Shown piece by piece: positions 15,569 through 23,270 of a DNA stretch of 64,000 nt. Position 1 is the first letter of the stretch; every line of letters starts with the position of its first letter. Location: positions 1 through 64,000 of the IMG/VR virus record IMGVR_UViG_3300031521_000029. The stretch is one strand, 5' to 3'. The stretch comes from a virus. The notes under the pieces were generated by a model. That model was not told where the DNA came from. It ran no database searches and saw nothing but the letters and a program-made list of their open reading frames with translations. A program made the translations under genes and the position numbers.

Positions 15569-16799
15569 TAAGGTAATTTTCCCAATCGATACGGGCATAG
15601 TTTGGTTTACCATAACCAGTCCATTTGTTAAATATAACAGTCACCTTGTCTTGTTTAAGAATTTCTTTATATTCACCACTTACCCAAAGACGTATCGCTT
15701 CATCTTCATCAATGTTTTTGAATGTAGCATCAAAAGTGTCCGTCCCATCCAAATATTTTTTACCATCAAGACGTTGAAACGTAATTGTCGAAACACGGCC
15801 AGCATTTTTGCCTACACCTTCCTGAACGCTGATAGGTTTAAATTCATCATCATCAATAGGTTTATATTTCAATAGAAACTTAGACCGTTTGTTTTCATAA
15901 CCTTCGCCAAGAATACGAAGTATGGCGCCCTCTTGCTTGTCATCCAAGAATTTATTGTACAAATCCTCAAGTTCTTTCTCCGAATGAACCACCCAAGTAG
16001 GAACGTTATGAATGACGTCTTTATAACGGTCTTTAAAACAAGGGGCAAAGAAAGCATTATCAATAGCTGCCTTTCTTTCAAGATATCCATCAGTTTGTAA
16101 AACATTCGGGCCATCTTTTGTGGCCGGAAATCCATATCCGTCGTAAATATAGAAGCGAATCAATTCCTTACTCCGTTGTAAATCTTGTGGAGTAATATGA
16201 ACAGTCTTCCGAAGAAGTTTCATGATTTGATTCAGTTTTTCACGGAAACTATAATTAAATCCTTCGCCGTCTAGGATAGCATTGGGAAATTTTAGAAAGA
16301 ATGGCTTAAGAGCTTCTTCAATGTGAGGAATGGAAACATACCGTTCACCTTTACGAGAAAACAAACCATCTTTAGACGCCACAATACGTCCACCATTATA
16401 TTTGATTTGAACACCTACACCTTTAGTCCAATCGATTTTGTCTTTATAGTCACCGTAATTTTTAGCCAACATTACTTGGAAAAATTTATCCTCGTCAATA
16501 TTGTTAATGTCAAGCCAATATCCATTTGACTTCAACTGTTTGTCGTATTTCGATTGAATGTCTTTGGTTGCTTGGTCTTCTGCTGTGGTTTGATTTGCCC
16601 GGCCGATATTTTTACCCTTTACCACCGTATTTTCCGCGATAATCTTTTTGCCGTCAATCTGACCAGATGTTGAATAATACTTTTCGTTGTCTTGTTCTAT
16701 CCACCAAACTTGTACTGCTCCTGTTGAAGTTCTAGCGTAAAGTGTTGGCCAGACTTTCTTTGTGGTCTGTCTTGTAGGAATATTAAAAAAGTCACTCAT
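15558..16799 (-). CDS. ATP-dependent DNA ligase with WGR-like N-terminus
   Basis: Seals nicks using ATP. 413 residues. Motif I is QIKYNGGR with the adenylated Lys133 but Asn in place of the usual Asp; motif III ILDGEGF, IIIa FYIYDGYGF, IV EGAILRI and V LLKYKPI follow in order. The first ~95 residues (WPTLYARTSTGAVQVWWIEQ, AEDQATKDIQSKYDKQ) look like a WGR domain, otherwise known from PARPs and some bacterial proteins, and may bind nick ends. KYNG/KLNG variants of motif I occur in other phage ligases as far as I recall, so it is probably active. Confidence 0.88.
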   Translation of the reverse strand: MSDFFNIPTRQTTKKVWPTLYARTSTGAVQVWWIEQDNEKYYSTSGQIDGKKIIAENTVVKGKNIGRANQTTAEDQATKDIQSKYDKQLKSNGYWLDINNIDEDKFFQVMLAKNYGDYKDKIDWTKGVGVQIKYNGGRIVASKDGLFSRKGERYVSIPHIEEALKPFFLKFPNAILDGEGFNYSFREKLNQIMKLLRKTVHITPQDLQRSKELIRFYIYDGYGFPATKDGPNVLQTDGYLERKAAIDNAFFAPCFKDRYKDVIHNVPTWVVHSEKELEDLYNKFLDDKQEGAILRILGEGYENKRSKFLLKYKPIDDDEFKPISVQEGVGKNAGRVSTITFQRLDGKKYLDGTDTFDATFKNIDEDEAIRLWVSGEYKEILKQDKVTVIFNKWTGYGKPNYARIDWENYLNDK

Positions 16800-16801
16800 A
16801 T

Positions 16802-16966
16802 TTATTTTTTAGTAGTGGAACCGAACATGATAAAATCTGCCAATTTGCTATAGTCATCTTTATGCTTTTCATCATAGTGAGTTTTGCACAAAAGGTCACG
16901 TCCCTCATGGATAGATATCCTTTTGCCACATACTTCACACTTAGTCCGCACTTTTGATTTCTTCAT
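16802..16966 (-). CDS. Small zinc-finger-like protein (54 aa)
   Basis: ATG 16966 to TAA 16802. CEVCG followed 17 residues later by C-x2-H gives one treble-clef-like zinc site; the rest is charged and helical. Good promoter seven bases upstream. It precedes the DNA ligase by two bases, so it is probably co-transcribed with it. Confidence 0.65.
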   Translation of the reverse strand: MKKSKVRTKCEVCGKRISIHEGRDLLCKTHYDEKHKDDYSKLADFIMFGSTTKK

Positions 16967-16973
16967 TTATGAT

Positions 16974-17001
16974 ATACTACCAAAACAGTATCCATAGTCA
17001 A
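16974..17001 (-). promoter_or_regulatory. Sigma-70-type promoter for zinc protein and DNA ligase
   Basis: TTGACT at 16996-17001, 16-base spacer, TAGTAT at 16974-16979; seven bases to ATG 16966. Confidence 0.75.
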
Positions 17002-17269
17002 GCCTTCGATTTGTCTTGTCTTATTTTGAGACACCTGTTACTATTTGATTAATCTCGTTGATTCTTGTAAAGTTTTTGATTGGCCAGACGATTTTGAGAC
17101 GAATCGAACAAAACTTCCAATAACCATAAGAAAAATTTATACATAAAAGTAATTTTAGTAATTTTCATGAAATGAGTTTTAAATAACAGTCGTTTTGATG
17201 ATTATTTTTTATTTTTTTCACTCATATCTTAAACTTTTTTCCGTTAACTTCAATCTCCAATTTAGGCTT
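17002..17269. other. Gene-poor stretch downstream of Pth2-like gene
   Basis: No convincing gene on either strand. The first 45 bases after the Pth2-like TAG stop (minus strand) read in frame as KPKLEIEVNGKKFKI before a TGA and look protein-like. The rest is AT-rich with poly-A/T runs and no clear hairpin terminator. Confidence 0.5.
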
Positions 17270-17728
17270 CTACGAATAAAGAGGAAATTTTGAAAGTAAT
17301 GATGACAATTTTTCCTTATAACCAAAAACATACGCACATGTAATTTCAGTACGATGAAAGAAATACTTACCTGAATCAGTCTTGGATGGTTCGAACATAT
17401 TAAGTACATGAGTATCGATATAAGGTATTATTTCGGAAGAGATGGGAATTACATAATCAGGGTCTATAATTTCATCACATTCAGTCACGCCAGTATTACT
17501 ACATTCGGTCAACGTGTCTCCGATTTCTTTTTTTGATGCAGACAAGACAATAGCCGTTCCAAATCCCTGTGGAGTCTGGGCTTGCCACCGTCTGACAGTA
17601 TCAACATTACCAAACTTATGGATGAAGGCATTAGACGCGTGGGAGGCCTGGGCTGCCGCACGACCCGCTCCTAGGCTGGGGAGGTCGTTTCTCATCAAGA
17701 TATACAAATATAGATTTTCGTCACTCAT
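17270..17728 (-). CDS. Peptidyl-tRNA hydrolase 2 (PTH2)-like protein
   Basis: Expected to release peptides from peptidyl-tRNA. 152 residues with the PTH2 opening (YILMRNDLPSLGAGRAAAQASHA, split here as MRNDL 12-16 and AAAQASHA 24-31), the GTAIVLSA strand and a closing TCAYVFGYKEKL strand/helix equivalent to the family's xxTALAIGP segment. An insertion-rich middle (IIDPDYVIPI) is longer than usual. PTH2 is mainly archaeal/eukaryotic, but phage copies exist. It forms a translation set with EF-Ts, RMF-like and Thg1-like genes further along the same strand. Confidence 0.72.
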   Translation of the reverse strand: MSDENLYLYILMRNDLPSLGAGRAAAQASHASNAFIHKFGNVDTVRRWQAQTPQGFGTAIVLSASKKEIGDTLTECSNTGVTECDEIIDPDYVIPISSEIIPYIDTHVLNMFEPSKTDSGKYFFHRTEITCAYVFGYKEKLSSLLSKFPLYS

Positions 17729-17734
17729 ATTTAA

Positions 17735-17762
17735 AGTTTACAGTGTTTAATATAAAAGTCAA
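17735..17762 (-). promoter_or_regulatory. Sigma-70-type promoter for Pth2-like gene
   Basis: TTGACT at 17757-17762, 16-base spacer, TAAACT at 17735-17740; six bases to the ATG. Confidence 0.68.
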
Positions 17763-17764
17763 GA

Positions 17765-17956
17765 CTATCTTTTAGGCATAAAGTCATCTTTATCCAACCA
17801 GAAGAAATCTTCTTCAAAACAATAGTAATGAACACCTTGTAGAGTTTTATGAAAAGCTCTAATGTAATGGTTGCCGTTTGATAGTATAAACGTCTTACCC
17901 CTAAACTCATAAGTTGGGTATTTAACAACTAATTCGTGTGGTATATGAATATTCAT
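17765..17956 (-). CDS. Small hypothetical protein (63 aa)
   Basis: Aromatic, beta-rich (EFRGKTFILSNGNHYIRAF, VHYYCFEEDFFWLDKDDF). Looks like a small SH3/OB-like barrel. Overlaps the preceding gene by four bases. The TAG stop sits just before the -35 box of the Pth2-like promoter. Confidence 0.6.
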   Translation of the reverse strand: MNIHIPHELVVKYPTYEFRGKTFILSNGNHYIRAFHKTLQGVHYYCFEEDFFWLDKDDFMPKR

Positions 17957-18138
17957 TCAATTCCCATTTCATTTAGAATTTCTCTTGCCAATTCCGTTGT
18001 ACCGTCTTCCATACCCATACTATAAGTATCATCAGCATTGCCGCAGTAATATGATGGTGTGTCAGTTCCATCAAAGTTATCCATACAAGTCTTTCGTTTA
18101 GATAATACTTTTAACTTTTCAATAAACTTTTCATTCAT
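17953..18138 (-). CDS. Small hypothetical protein (61 aa)
   Basis: ATG 18138 gives an eight-base overlap with the preceding gene; the longer frame to 18165 is less likely. Basic N-terminal helix (KFIEKLKVLSKRKT), then a Gly/Asp/Tyr-rich middle and an acidic helix. Unrecognised. Confidence 0.55.
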   Translation of the reverse strand: MNEKFIEKLKVLSKRKTCMDNFDGTDTPSYYCGNADDTYSMGMEDGTTELAREILNEMGIE

Positions 18139-18322
18139 ATTTTTTAATTGATGATATGGTTTCAAATATTTCCTCTATCTGATAAACATTCCCATTACAT
18201 GTAAAATCTGCCGCCGCTGATGAACCATACATACTAGAATTAGTAAACTGATTATCATCCGCCGTTTTGGCTGCTTTCAAAACTTCATTATATTCACGTT
18301 TTGATATGTTTACGAGTTTCAT
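18131..18322 (-). CDS. Small hypothetical protein (63 aa)
   Basis: Helical N-terminus (REYNEVLKAAKTADD) and Ser/Ala-rich centre. The ATG at 18322 follows the stop of the 49-residue gene by one base. No family recognised. Confidence 0.55.
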   Translation of the reverse strand: MKLVNISKREYNEVLKAAKTADDNQFTNSSMYGSSAAADFTCNGNVYQIEEIFETISSIKKYE

Positions 18323-18323
18323 A

Positions 18324-18473
18324 TTAGTATGAATCTTCTACTTCTTCTTTCCACAGTATCTTAACACTGGAAGCAGTAAAATCAAGTTGTTCCTTAACGA
18401 AAGCAACACAAGCATCCATTTCATCTTTTGGATTGTCATAACCATCCATGTTTAGTTCGATTAATATTTTCAT
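18324..18473 (-). CDS. Very small hypothetical protein (49 aa)
   Basis: ATG 18473 overlaps the ThyA stop by four bases (ATGA). Product MKILIELNMDGYDNP, then a helix and a beta strand ending in acidic residues; this alternation suggests a tiny ferredoxin-like half-domain. Supported by exact gene-to-gene fit on both sides. Confidence 0.58.
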   Translation of the reverse strand: MKILIELNMDGYDNPKDEMDACVAFVKEQLDFTASSVKILWKEEVEDSY

Positions 18474-19573
18474 ACGGCAATGTTCATTTTAATTGTTGAG
18501 TGTGATTGATAATTTTCAAGTTTAATGTCTTCGTACTTGAAATCAAATAAAGACTTAACTTCAGGATTCAACCACAACTTAGGTAAATCTTTTGGTTCAT
18601 TTTTTAATTGCAACTTGAGTTGGTCAATATGATTAGTATAAATATGTAAATCTCCATGTGAATGGGTAAATGTACCTGGAACCATACCAACACAGTGAGC
18701 GACTAATGCCGTCAATAATGCGTAACTCGTTATGTTAAAGGGAATTCCAAGTCCAACGTCATTACTGCGTTGGTATAGTAAACAATTCAATCTGCGTTTT
18801 GGAATGTTATATTCTTCCAAAAAATGTAAATCGTCTTTGCCATAACTATTTTCACCATTTAAAAATCCACACTTATCCCACAATAAGGAAAATCTTTCAC
18901 TATCAGACAATTCTTCCGTATTGAAATGATAAAGACAATGACATGGTGGCAATGCGCAACGGTCAACCCAGTAGGGATGCCAGGCCGATACAATCATCCG
19001 TCGGTCATCTGGATTAGTTTTAAGTTTATCAATTACCTTTTGAAGTTGGTCAACTTTACCTTCTACTCCCGATACCGTACCTGTCAGCGAACCATATTCG
19101 CAATCAGGAACATCATAATAGTAAGGAAATGCTCGCCACATACCACCATATGTTCCTTCGCCAAGTTCGCCCCATTTATTCGCAAACTCAGTATCAGATT
19201 TAATACGGTCTATAAAAGTTTTTTGGTCGTAACACTCTATTCCTTGTCTATCCTGATTCCAACATTCATCGTCAGTATAAACTCCAGATTTTTTGTATTT
19301 AGCATGCGCCCATTCATCCCAGATATGAACATCATTATCTACAAGATATTTAATGTTTGTATCACCTTTAATGAACCATAACAATTCGTGAACTATTGCA
19401 CGAAAATATATTCGTTTAGTTGTTAATATAGGAAATTCACTTAAAGACACTTTATATTTAGATTGTTCTCCAAATACACCAATCGTATCTATTCCCGTCC
19501 TATTGTGTTTAAGTTTTCCGTTAGTTAAAACTGTGGTAATTAATCTATTATATTCTTCATCTACACGATTCAT
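18470..19573 (-). CDS. thyA: Thymidylate synthase
   Basis: Methylates dUMP to dTMP using methylene-tetrahydrofolate. 367 residues, longer than E. coli ThyA (264). Conserved blocks: HNRTGIDT at the phosphate-binding arginine, LLWFIKGDTN, the catalytic cysteine in LPPCHC, LLYQRSNDVGLGIPFN, and HSHGDLHIYTNH. About 40 extra residues sit between the catalytic Cys strand and LYQRS, as in other long ThyA forms I know of. Works with DHFR (20752) and dCMP deaminase (2-298). A GIY-YIG HEG starts just upstream, overlapping by four bases. Confidence 0.96.
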   Translation of the reverse strand: MNRVDEEYNRLITTVLTNGKLKHNRTGIDTIGVFGEQSKYKVSLSEFPILTTKRIYFRAIVHELLWFIKGDTNIKYLVDNDVHIWDEWAHAKYKKSGVYTDDECWNQDRQGIECYDQKTFIDRIKSDTEFANKWGELGEGTYGGMWRAFPYYYDVPDCEYGSLTGTVSGVEGKVDQLQKVIDKLKTNPDDRRMIVSAWHPYWVDRCALPPCHCLYHFNTEELSDSERFSLLWDKCGFLNGENSYGKDDLHFLEEYNIPKRRLNCLLYQRSNDVGLGIPFNITSYALLTALVAHCVGMVPGTFTHSHGDLHIYTNHIDQLKLQLKNEPKDLPKLWLNPEVKSLFDFKYEDIKLENYQSHSTIKMNIAV

Positions 19574-20400
19574 ATTTTTTTATTTCTTTCACATGACCAA
19601 TCATTCCAGCATCCTTTACCTTTACACAATGTCTGAAAAGGTATTCTGTTATCATTACAAAATTTTTTAGCATTTAATTGACCATTTTTTTCTCCCATCA
19701 AAACTCCATCTTTATAAAAAAGGAATTTTGAAAACGTCTTTCCTAATCGTCCACCCAAATTACTATTACCCCGTAGTTTTTTTGCTATTTTCTTTTTCGT
19801 TTCCGTTTTATGAAATTTACCATACATAGGGTTATTGTTACCATTAATATTGGCGTGATTTTCACTAATACGTCTTTTTATTTCTATAGATTTATCAATC
19901 CCATATCTTTTTTCATATGGTATATTTTTCAATGTCTTGGCTATAATAGACACCTTTTTCATATTTTCCTGATAAATATCACTCGCATAAAAAGTATTCC
20001 ATTTTTTGGAATTTTTCATTACAATTGACATTTTCTTACGTTCATCATCATTCCATATTTTACCAGATATTCCTTCTCCGCCGTCTGTTAAATTACATAA
20101 TGTTCCAATTCCTAAATTTCGTCTGCCTATAAGATTTATTAAGAATTTCTCATAAAAAAACGATTCATCTTCTGTTAAATTATTTTTAAATATGATTATG
20201 TTTGGGCAACATCCTTCCCGTAACATTTTTCTAATCTTTTTAATTACAAATGTATGTTTTGTAGTGGAGTTCAAATGAAATAACATTCGGTTATCTTTGC
20301 CTTTGCCGACGTAGAACGGTTCTCCGCCAAATTCATATCCATTTTTAATAAATTTTGGTTTTCGTTGGTCTACATAGACGTAGACATAATAATTTTTCAT
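19570..20400 (-). CDS. GIY-YIG homing endonuclease
   Basis: 276 residues. YYVYVYVD and PFYVGKGK are the GIY-YIG strands, with a long insert between them; the arginine of KDNR and the glutamate in YEKFLI follow. The C-terminal half has NUMOD3-like motifs (GNNNPMYGKF, KTETKKKIAKKLRG) and ends with a helix-turn-helix-like NUMOD1-type segment (LNAKKFCNDNRIPFQTL). It is inserted directly before thyA, a classic HEG target. The ATG follows the shared leader motif. Confidence 0.85.
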   Translation of the reverse strand: MKNYYVYVYVDQRKPKFIKNGYEFGGEPFYVGKGKDNRMLFHLNSTTKHTFVIKKIRKMLREGCCPNIIIFKNNLTEDESFFYEKFLINLIGRRNLGIGTLCNLTDGGEGISGKIWNDDERKKMSIVMKNSKKWNTFYASDIYQENMKKVSIIAKTLKNIPYEKRYGIDKSIEIKRRISENHANINGNNNPMYGKFHKTETKKKIAKKLRGNSNLGGRLGKTFSKFLFYKDGVLMGEKNGQLNAKKFCNDNRIPFQTLCKGKGCWNDWSCERNKKI

Positions 20401-20414
20401 ATATCAATAAATAG
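20401..20414 (-). promoter_or_regulatory. Shared HEG leader motif CTATTTATTGATAT
   Basis: Identical 14-mer immediately before the ATG of the 19570 HEG; also at the 6588 and 30911 HEGs. Function inferred. Confidence 0.5.
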
Positions 20415-20429
20415 TGACCAATACACGAA

Positions 20430-20750
20430 TTATTGTGGTTTATTTTCATCACTTATAACAATTTCAGGCATATCATCATCAGCCCAACAAAATCCATGAT
20501 TTTCATTTAAAACAATTAATTCAGACGGAGAATAACCATTAAAATTACTACTTCTTCGTCGGTCTAAACAGTCAGAATTTACTTCTTCGTATTGTTTACT
20601 TGTAAATAATATTTGCCATTGTGGGTCAACTCCACCATCTTCAACGGTTATCTTATAAACAATAAAAGAATTGGATTTATTAAATGTATAGATAGATTTA
20701 CCTAAATAATCATCTTCTAACTTCTTTTTTAAATATTCTCCGGCTTTCAT
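20430..20750 (-). CDS. Hypothetical protein (106 aa)
   Basis: Starts with a basic helix (AGEYLKKKLEDDYLGKSIY), followed by beta-rich FIVYKITVEDGGVD and an acidic C-terminus with DDDMPEIVISDE. One base from the DHFR stop. No family recognised. Confidence 0.58.
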   Translation of the reverse strand: MKAGEYLKKKLEDDYLGKSIYTFNKSNSFIVYKITVEDGGVDPQWQILFTSKQYEEVNSDCLDRRRSSNFNGYSPSELIVLNENHGFCWADDDMPEIVISDENKPQ

Positions 20751-20751
20751 A

Positions 20752-21276
20752 TTATTTACTGTATTTAATCACTCTACCAAAATCGAATTCTCTTACCACT
20801 TCTTGTTTACTAAACAAATGTTCAAATGGAAACATAAATGTATCACCTTCATACTCTTTATCAATGTGGGTCACATAGAATTCAGAAATATAAGGCATAA
20901 ACAATTCATATATCGTCTTTCCTCCGGCAACAACTATTTCCAATTCAGGAATACGATTTACATTATTAATATAATGGACTTCACAAATTCCTTCGGAAGA
21001 AGCCATCAACGCACCAGCCGATTCATTCAGTGTATTAGATAGAACATAAATTTTTCTATCCATTAAAATAGGTAAAGATTGATATGTTTTTCTACCCATT
21101 AACAATACCCGACTTCGATGATTTTCACGTTTCGTGAATTCCTTAAACCACGTAAAGTCGCCTTTATATCGCCAAGGAATCATGTTATTCTTTCCAATAC
21201 AACGGTTTTTCGCCATTGCCATAATTCCCTTATAATGACGTAAATCAAATTCAAATTGTTCTGCAATATATTTCAT
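20752..21276 (-). CDS. Dihydrofolate reductase
   Basis: Regenerates tetrahydrofolate for ThyA. 174 residues: GIMAMAKNRCIGKNNMIPW (residues 17-35) is the Met20 loop region, Asp40 in GDFTWFK the active-site acid, LLMGRKTY the cofactor site and VVAGGKTIYELF the GG-x-x-IY motif. An N-terminal extension of about 15 residues precedes the first strand. A promoter-like pair lies just upstream. Co-location with thyA is common in phages. Confidence 0.93.
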   Translation of the reverse strand: MKYIAEQFEFDLRHYKGIMAMAKNRCIGKNNMIPWRYKGDFTWFKEFTKRENHRSRVLLMGRKTYQSLPILMDRKIYVLSNTLNESAGALMASSEGICEVHYINNVNRIPELEIVVAGGKTIYELFMPYISEFYVTHIDKEYEGDTFMFPFEHLFSKQEVVREFDFGRVIKYSK

Positions 21277-21282
21277 TTCGAC

Positions 21283-21311
21283 AGTTTACATCAAAACTCA
21301 AACACTCACAA
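21283..21311 (-). promoter_or_regulatory. Likely promoter for DHFR-thyA run
   Basis: TTGTGA at 21306-21311, 17-base spacer, TAAACT at 21283-21288; six bases to the ATG. The -35 is weak, the spacing fits the window's consensus. Confidence 0.5.
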
Positions 21312-21325
21312 CTTATTATAAGAAG

Positions 21326-21907
21326 TTATGCCGTCAATCGGACAAACTTTTTAATTTCAATCTTTTCACCAACAGAAGCCGATACCTTATTGATGAGGTC
21401 TTTAATGGTAATAGAATCGTCTTTGATGAATGGTTGACGCAATAAATATGCCTCATCAAGTTTCTTCTTCAATTTACCTTCTACAATTTTAGCAACAATA
21501 GGTTCTGGCTTGCCTTTGATTTCCTCTCTGAATTTGGCTTCCCACATTTTTTCAAAATCAATGCCGACGTCATTGACATCAACGCCCTCCGCCTGCGTTG
21601 GACTTGATACAATATGCATGCATATGTCTTTTGCCAATTGTAGAAACAACTCATTTTTGGCAACAAAATCGGTTTGAGATGACATTACAATCATTGCCCC
21701 AATCTTATTATTGTGAACGTAAGAGTAGACAATGTTATTGTCTGCCTTACGATTAGCCATATCCTTGATATCAGCATCTTTCTGCTTTACAAGAATATCA
21801 ATAGCCTCACTTACGTTTCCATTTGCCGTCAACAATGCGTCAGCAATTTTTGTCATAGGAGACATGGTAATCTCCCTAATATGTTTTACTTTTTCAATGT
21901 GTGTCAT
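21326..21907 (-). CDS. tsf: Elongation factor Ts (EF-Ts)-like protein
   Basis: Nucleotide exchange factor for EF-Tu. 193 residues, the length of the short EF-Ts type, with one core subdomain. The N-terminal UBA-like helices (IREITMSPMTKIADALLTANG, split as IREIT 10-14 and ADALLTANG 22-30) are followed by SSQTDFVAKN, whose TDFV (79-82) is the EF-Tu-contacting motif. The C-terminal KEIxxKKxVRL-like end (GEKIEIKKFVRLTA) is also typical. Rare in phages. It might support host or phage translation, or act on EF-Tu for another purpose as EF-Ts does in Q-beta replicase. Confidence 0.9.
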   Translation of the reverse strand: MTHIEKVKHIREITMSPMTKIADALLTANGNVSEAIDILVKQKDADIKDMANRKADNNIVYSYVHNNKIGAMIVMSSQTDFVAKNELFLQLAKDICMHIVSSPTQAEGVDVNDVGIDFEKMWEAKFREEIKGKPEPIVAKIVEGKLKKKLDEAYLLRQPFIKDDSITIKDLINKVSASVGEKIEIKKFVRLTA

Positions 21908-21913
21908 AAATTT

Positions 21914-22381
21914 TTATTTATTTGTTAAAAAGTTCGCTAATTGTTTCAAAAAATCATTAAGATATTCTTCAAACTTATAATCACTAAAACTTACATCAAT
22001 GATAGGGTTACTTGAATTTGAATATAATCTTAAATTTTTAGTATAAATTGTTTGTTCCGGAGATTCATCCGAACCTCTCCATTCATATGAATCATTTTCA
22101 ACCCTAATAATACCAATCTGCGATTTTTCATTTCTTACAACTTTATAGAGTGTGGCGACATATCCATCAGAGTTACTACTATACACTTTTTCTTTTTCAA
22201 TTTTAAATTGTTTGCTTTCATTTAAAGATTCGCAAGCATGCCAAATTACTGCAATACGTTGTTTTTCGAGTTTTTGTTCTGCTTGACGTTCTTGTTCTCG
22301 TTGTTTTTCTTTTTCTTCTTTTAAGCGTAATTCTTCTTGTTTACGTTTTTTTACATTTTCAATTTCATCGAGTATATTCAT
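21914..22381 (-). CDS. Coiled-coil protein (155 aa)
   Basis: Residues 1-45 form a highly charged Lys/Glu/Arg/Gln helix, a strong coiled coil or single alpha-helix. The remaining ~110 residues are a globular beta-rich domain (YVATLYKVVRNEKSQIGIIRV, DVSFSDYKFEEYLNDF). Unrecognised. Six bases upstream of the EF-Ts ATG in transcription order, so probably co-expressed with it. Confidence 0.6.
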   Translation of the reverse strand: MNILDEIENVKKRKQEELRLKEEKEKQREQERQAEQKLEKQRIAVIWHACESLNESKQFKIEKEKVYSSNSDGYVATLYKVVRNEKSQIGIIRVENDSYEWRGSDESPEQTIYTKNLRLYSNSSNPIIDVSFSDYKFEEYLNDFLKQLANFLTNK

Positions 22382-22566
22382 AATTTTTTAATTTGTTGTA
22401 TTTCACTTCCAAATTGAAATTCCCATTTTCTGTAAGAAAATAGTTCTTTCATTACATGACGTGCGGATGAATAATTTGATTTTTCGATAACTATTTGAAC
22501 TCCCGGCTTATTTCCACGTTTAAGAACCCAAAAATGCCAGTTATATTGTTTGGGTTTATTTTTCAT
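22378..22566 (-). CDS. Small hypothetical protein (62 aa)
   Basis: Basic, aromatic start (QYNWHFWVLKRGNKPG) and a helix with conserved-looking hydrophobics. ATGA overlaps on both sides. No family recognised. Confidence 0.55.
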   Translation of the reverse strand: MKNKPKQYNWHFWVLKRGNKPGVQIVIEKSNYSSARHVMKELFSYRKWEFQFGSEIQQIKKL

Positions 22567-22751
22567 TCTTCTTCGGGTCCTATGTATTGGTCTTCTTCAT
22601 ATTCATTATATGCGGCAGCAGATTTCCATCCGTCTTCCCATTCCATATGTTGTGTACATTCTTCTAATTCTCCATATGGATATGGATTTTCGGATATCAA
22701 TTTTCCGTCGAAATAAGCATCCCAACCAATATCATATGGTAATTTGTTCAT
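22563..22751 (-). CDS. Ribosome-modulation-factor (RMF)-like small protein
   Basis: 62 residues with the RMF-type pattern: GWDAYFDGKLISENPYPYG, then MEWEDGWKSAAAY, i.e. A-Y/F-x2-G ... NPY ... W-x2-GW-x2-A. RMF dimerises and hibernates ribosomes in gamma-proteobacteria; short RMF-domain proteins are widespread in phages, with unknown activity. This one is acidic rather than basic, unlike true RMF, so ribosome binding is not certain. It fits the surrounding translation genes. Confidence 0.55.
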   Translation of the reverse strand: MNKLPYDIGWDAYFDGKLISENPYPYGELEECTQHMEWEDGWKSAAAYNEYEEDQYIGPEEE

Positions 22752-22752
22752 A

Positions 22753-22956
22753 TTACTCCACGTTTTTTAAAATAACATCTGCGTCGTTATACATTTCTCT
22801 TTTAAGTCGTTGCCTAGCTCGTTTATTGATGTTCCGGTTTTCAGTTCGACGTTTTTCTTTTATACTTCTCTTAGGACGTCGACCTTTGTGTGAAGCTTGA
22901 ACATCAATCTTTTCTCCAGAATCCCTCATGTCTGCTAATTCTGCTAATGATTTCAT
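22753..22956 (-). CDS. Small basic protein (67 aa)
   Basis: Very rich in Arg/Lys in the middle (HKGRRPKRSIKEKRRTENRN, INKRARQRLKRE). May bind nucleic acid or the ribosome, or be largely disordered. Overlaps the next gene by four bases. No family recognised. Confidence 0.58.
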   Translation of the reverse strand: MKSLAELADMRDSGEKIDVQASHKGRRPKRSIKEKRRTENRNINKRARQRLKREMYNDADVILKNVE

Positions 22957-23270
22957 ATAGATGCTTCTATGATATAATTGTCAGATTTAAACTCCAATAC
23001 CAGCCCACTTCCTTTAAAAATTGGATATTGATGTCTACCACCACTCCCCCAAAGGCCTTCTATATTAGTAGAATAATTATTGAACAGATATAGCGATGAA
23101 TCATCACTGCGTTTATCAACGTAAACATCCTTCACACGATATGACCCATTTATGGTAACATTACATTTTGTAGGAGGTGTAATTATTTTAACATTTTCTA
23201 GTTTCAATGGGGACATTCCATCGGTAGGATATTCTGATTGTATCATACTTAGATATACAATTTCATTCAT
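22953..23270 (-). CDS. Hypothetical protein (105 aa)
   Basis: Mostly beta strands with Gly/Asn turns (NVTINGSYRVKDVYVDKR, LYLFNNYSTNIEGLW, GLVLEFKSDNYIIEA), suggesting a small beta-barrel. It overlaps the Thg1-like gene by eight bases. Unrecognised. Confidence 0.58.
   Translation of the reverse strand: MNEIVYLSMIQSEYPTDGMSPLKLENVKIITPPTKCNVTINGSYRVKDVYVDKRSDDSSLYLFNNYSTNIEGLWGSGGRHQYPIFKGSGLVLEFKSDNYIIEASI

Noticed and set aside
18470-19573. About 40 extra residues in ThyA between catalytic Cys strand and LYQRS
   Set aside because: Comparable insertions occur in other long thymidylate synthases as far as I recall, and all catalytic residues are present; not an intein.
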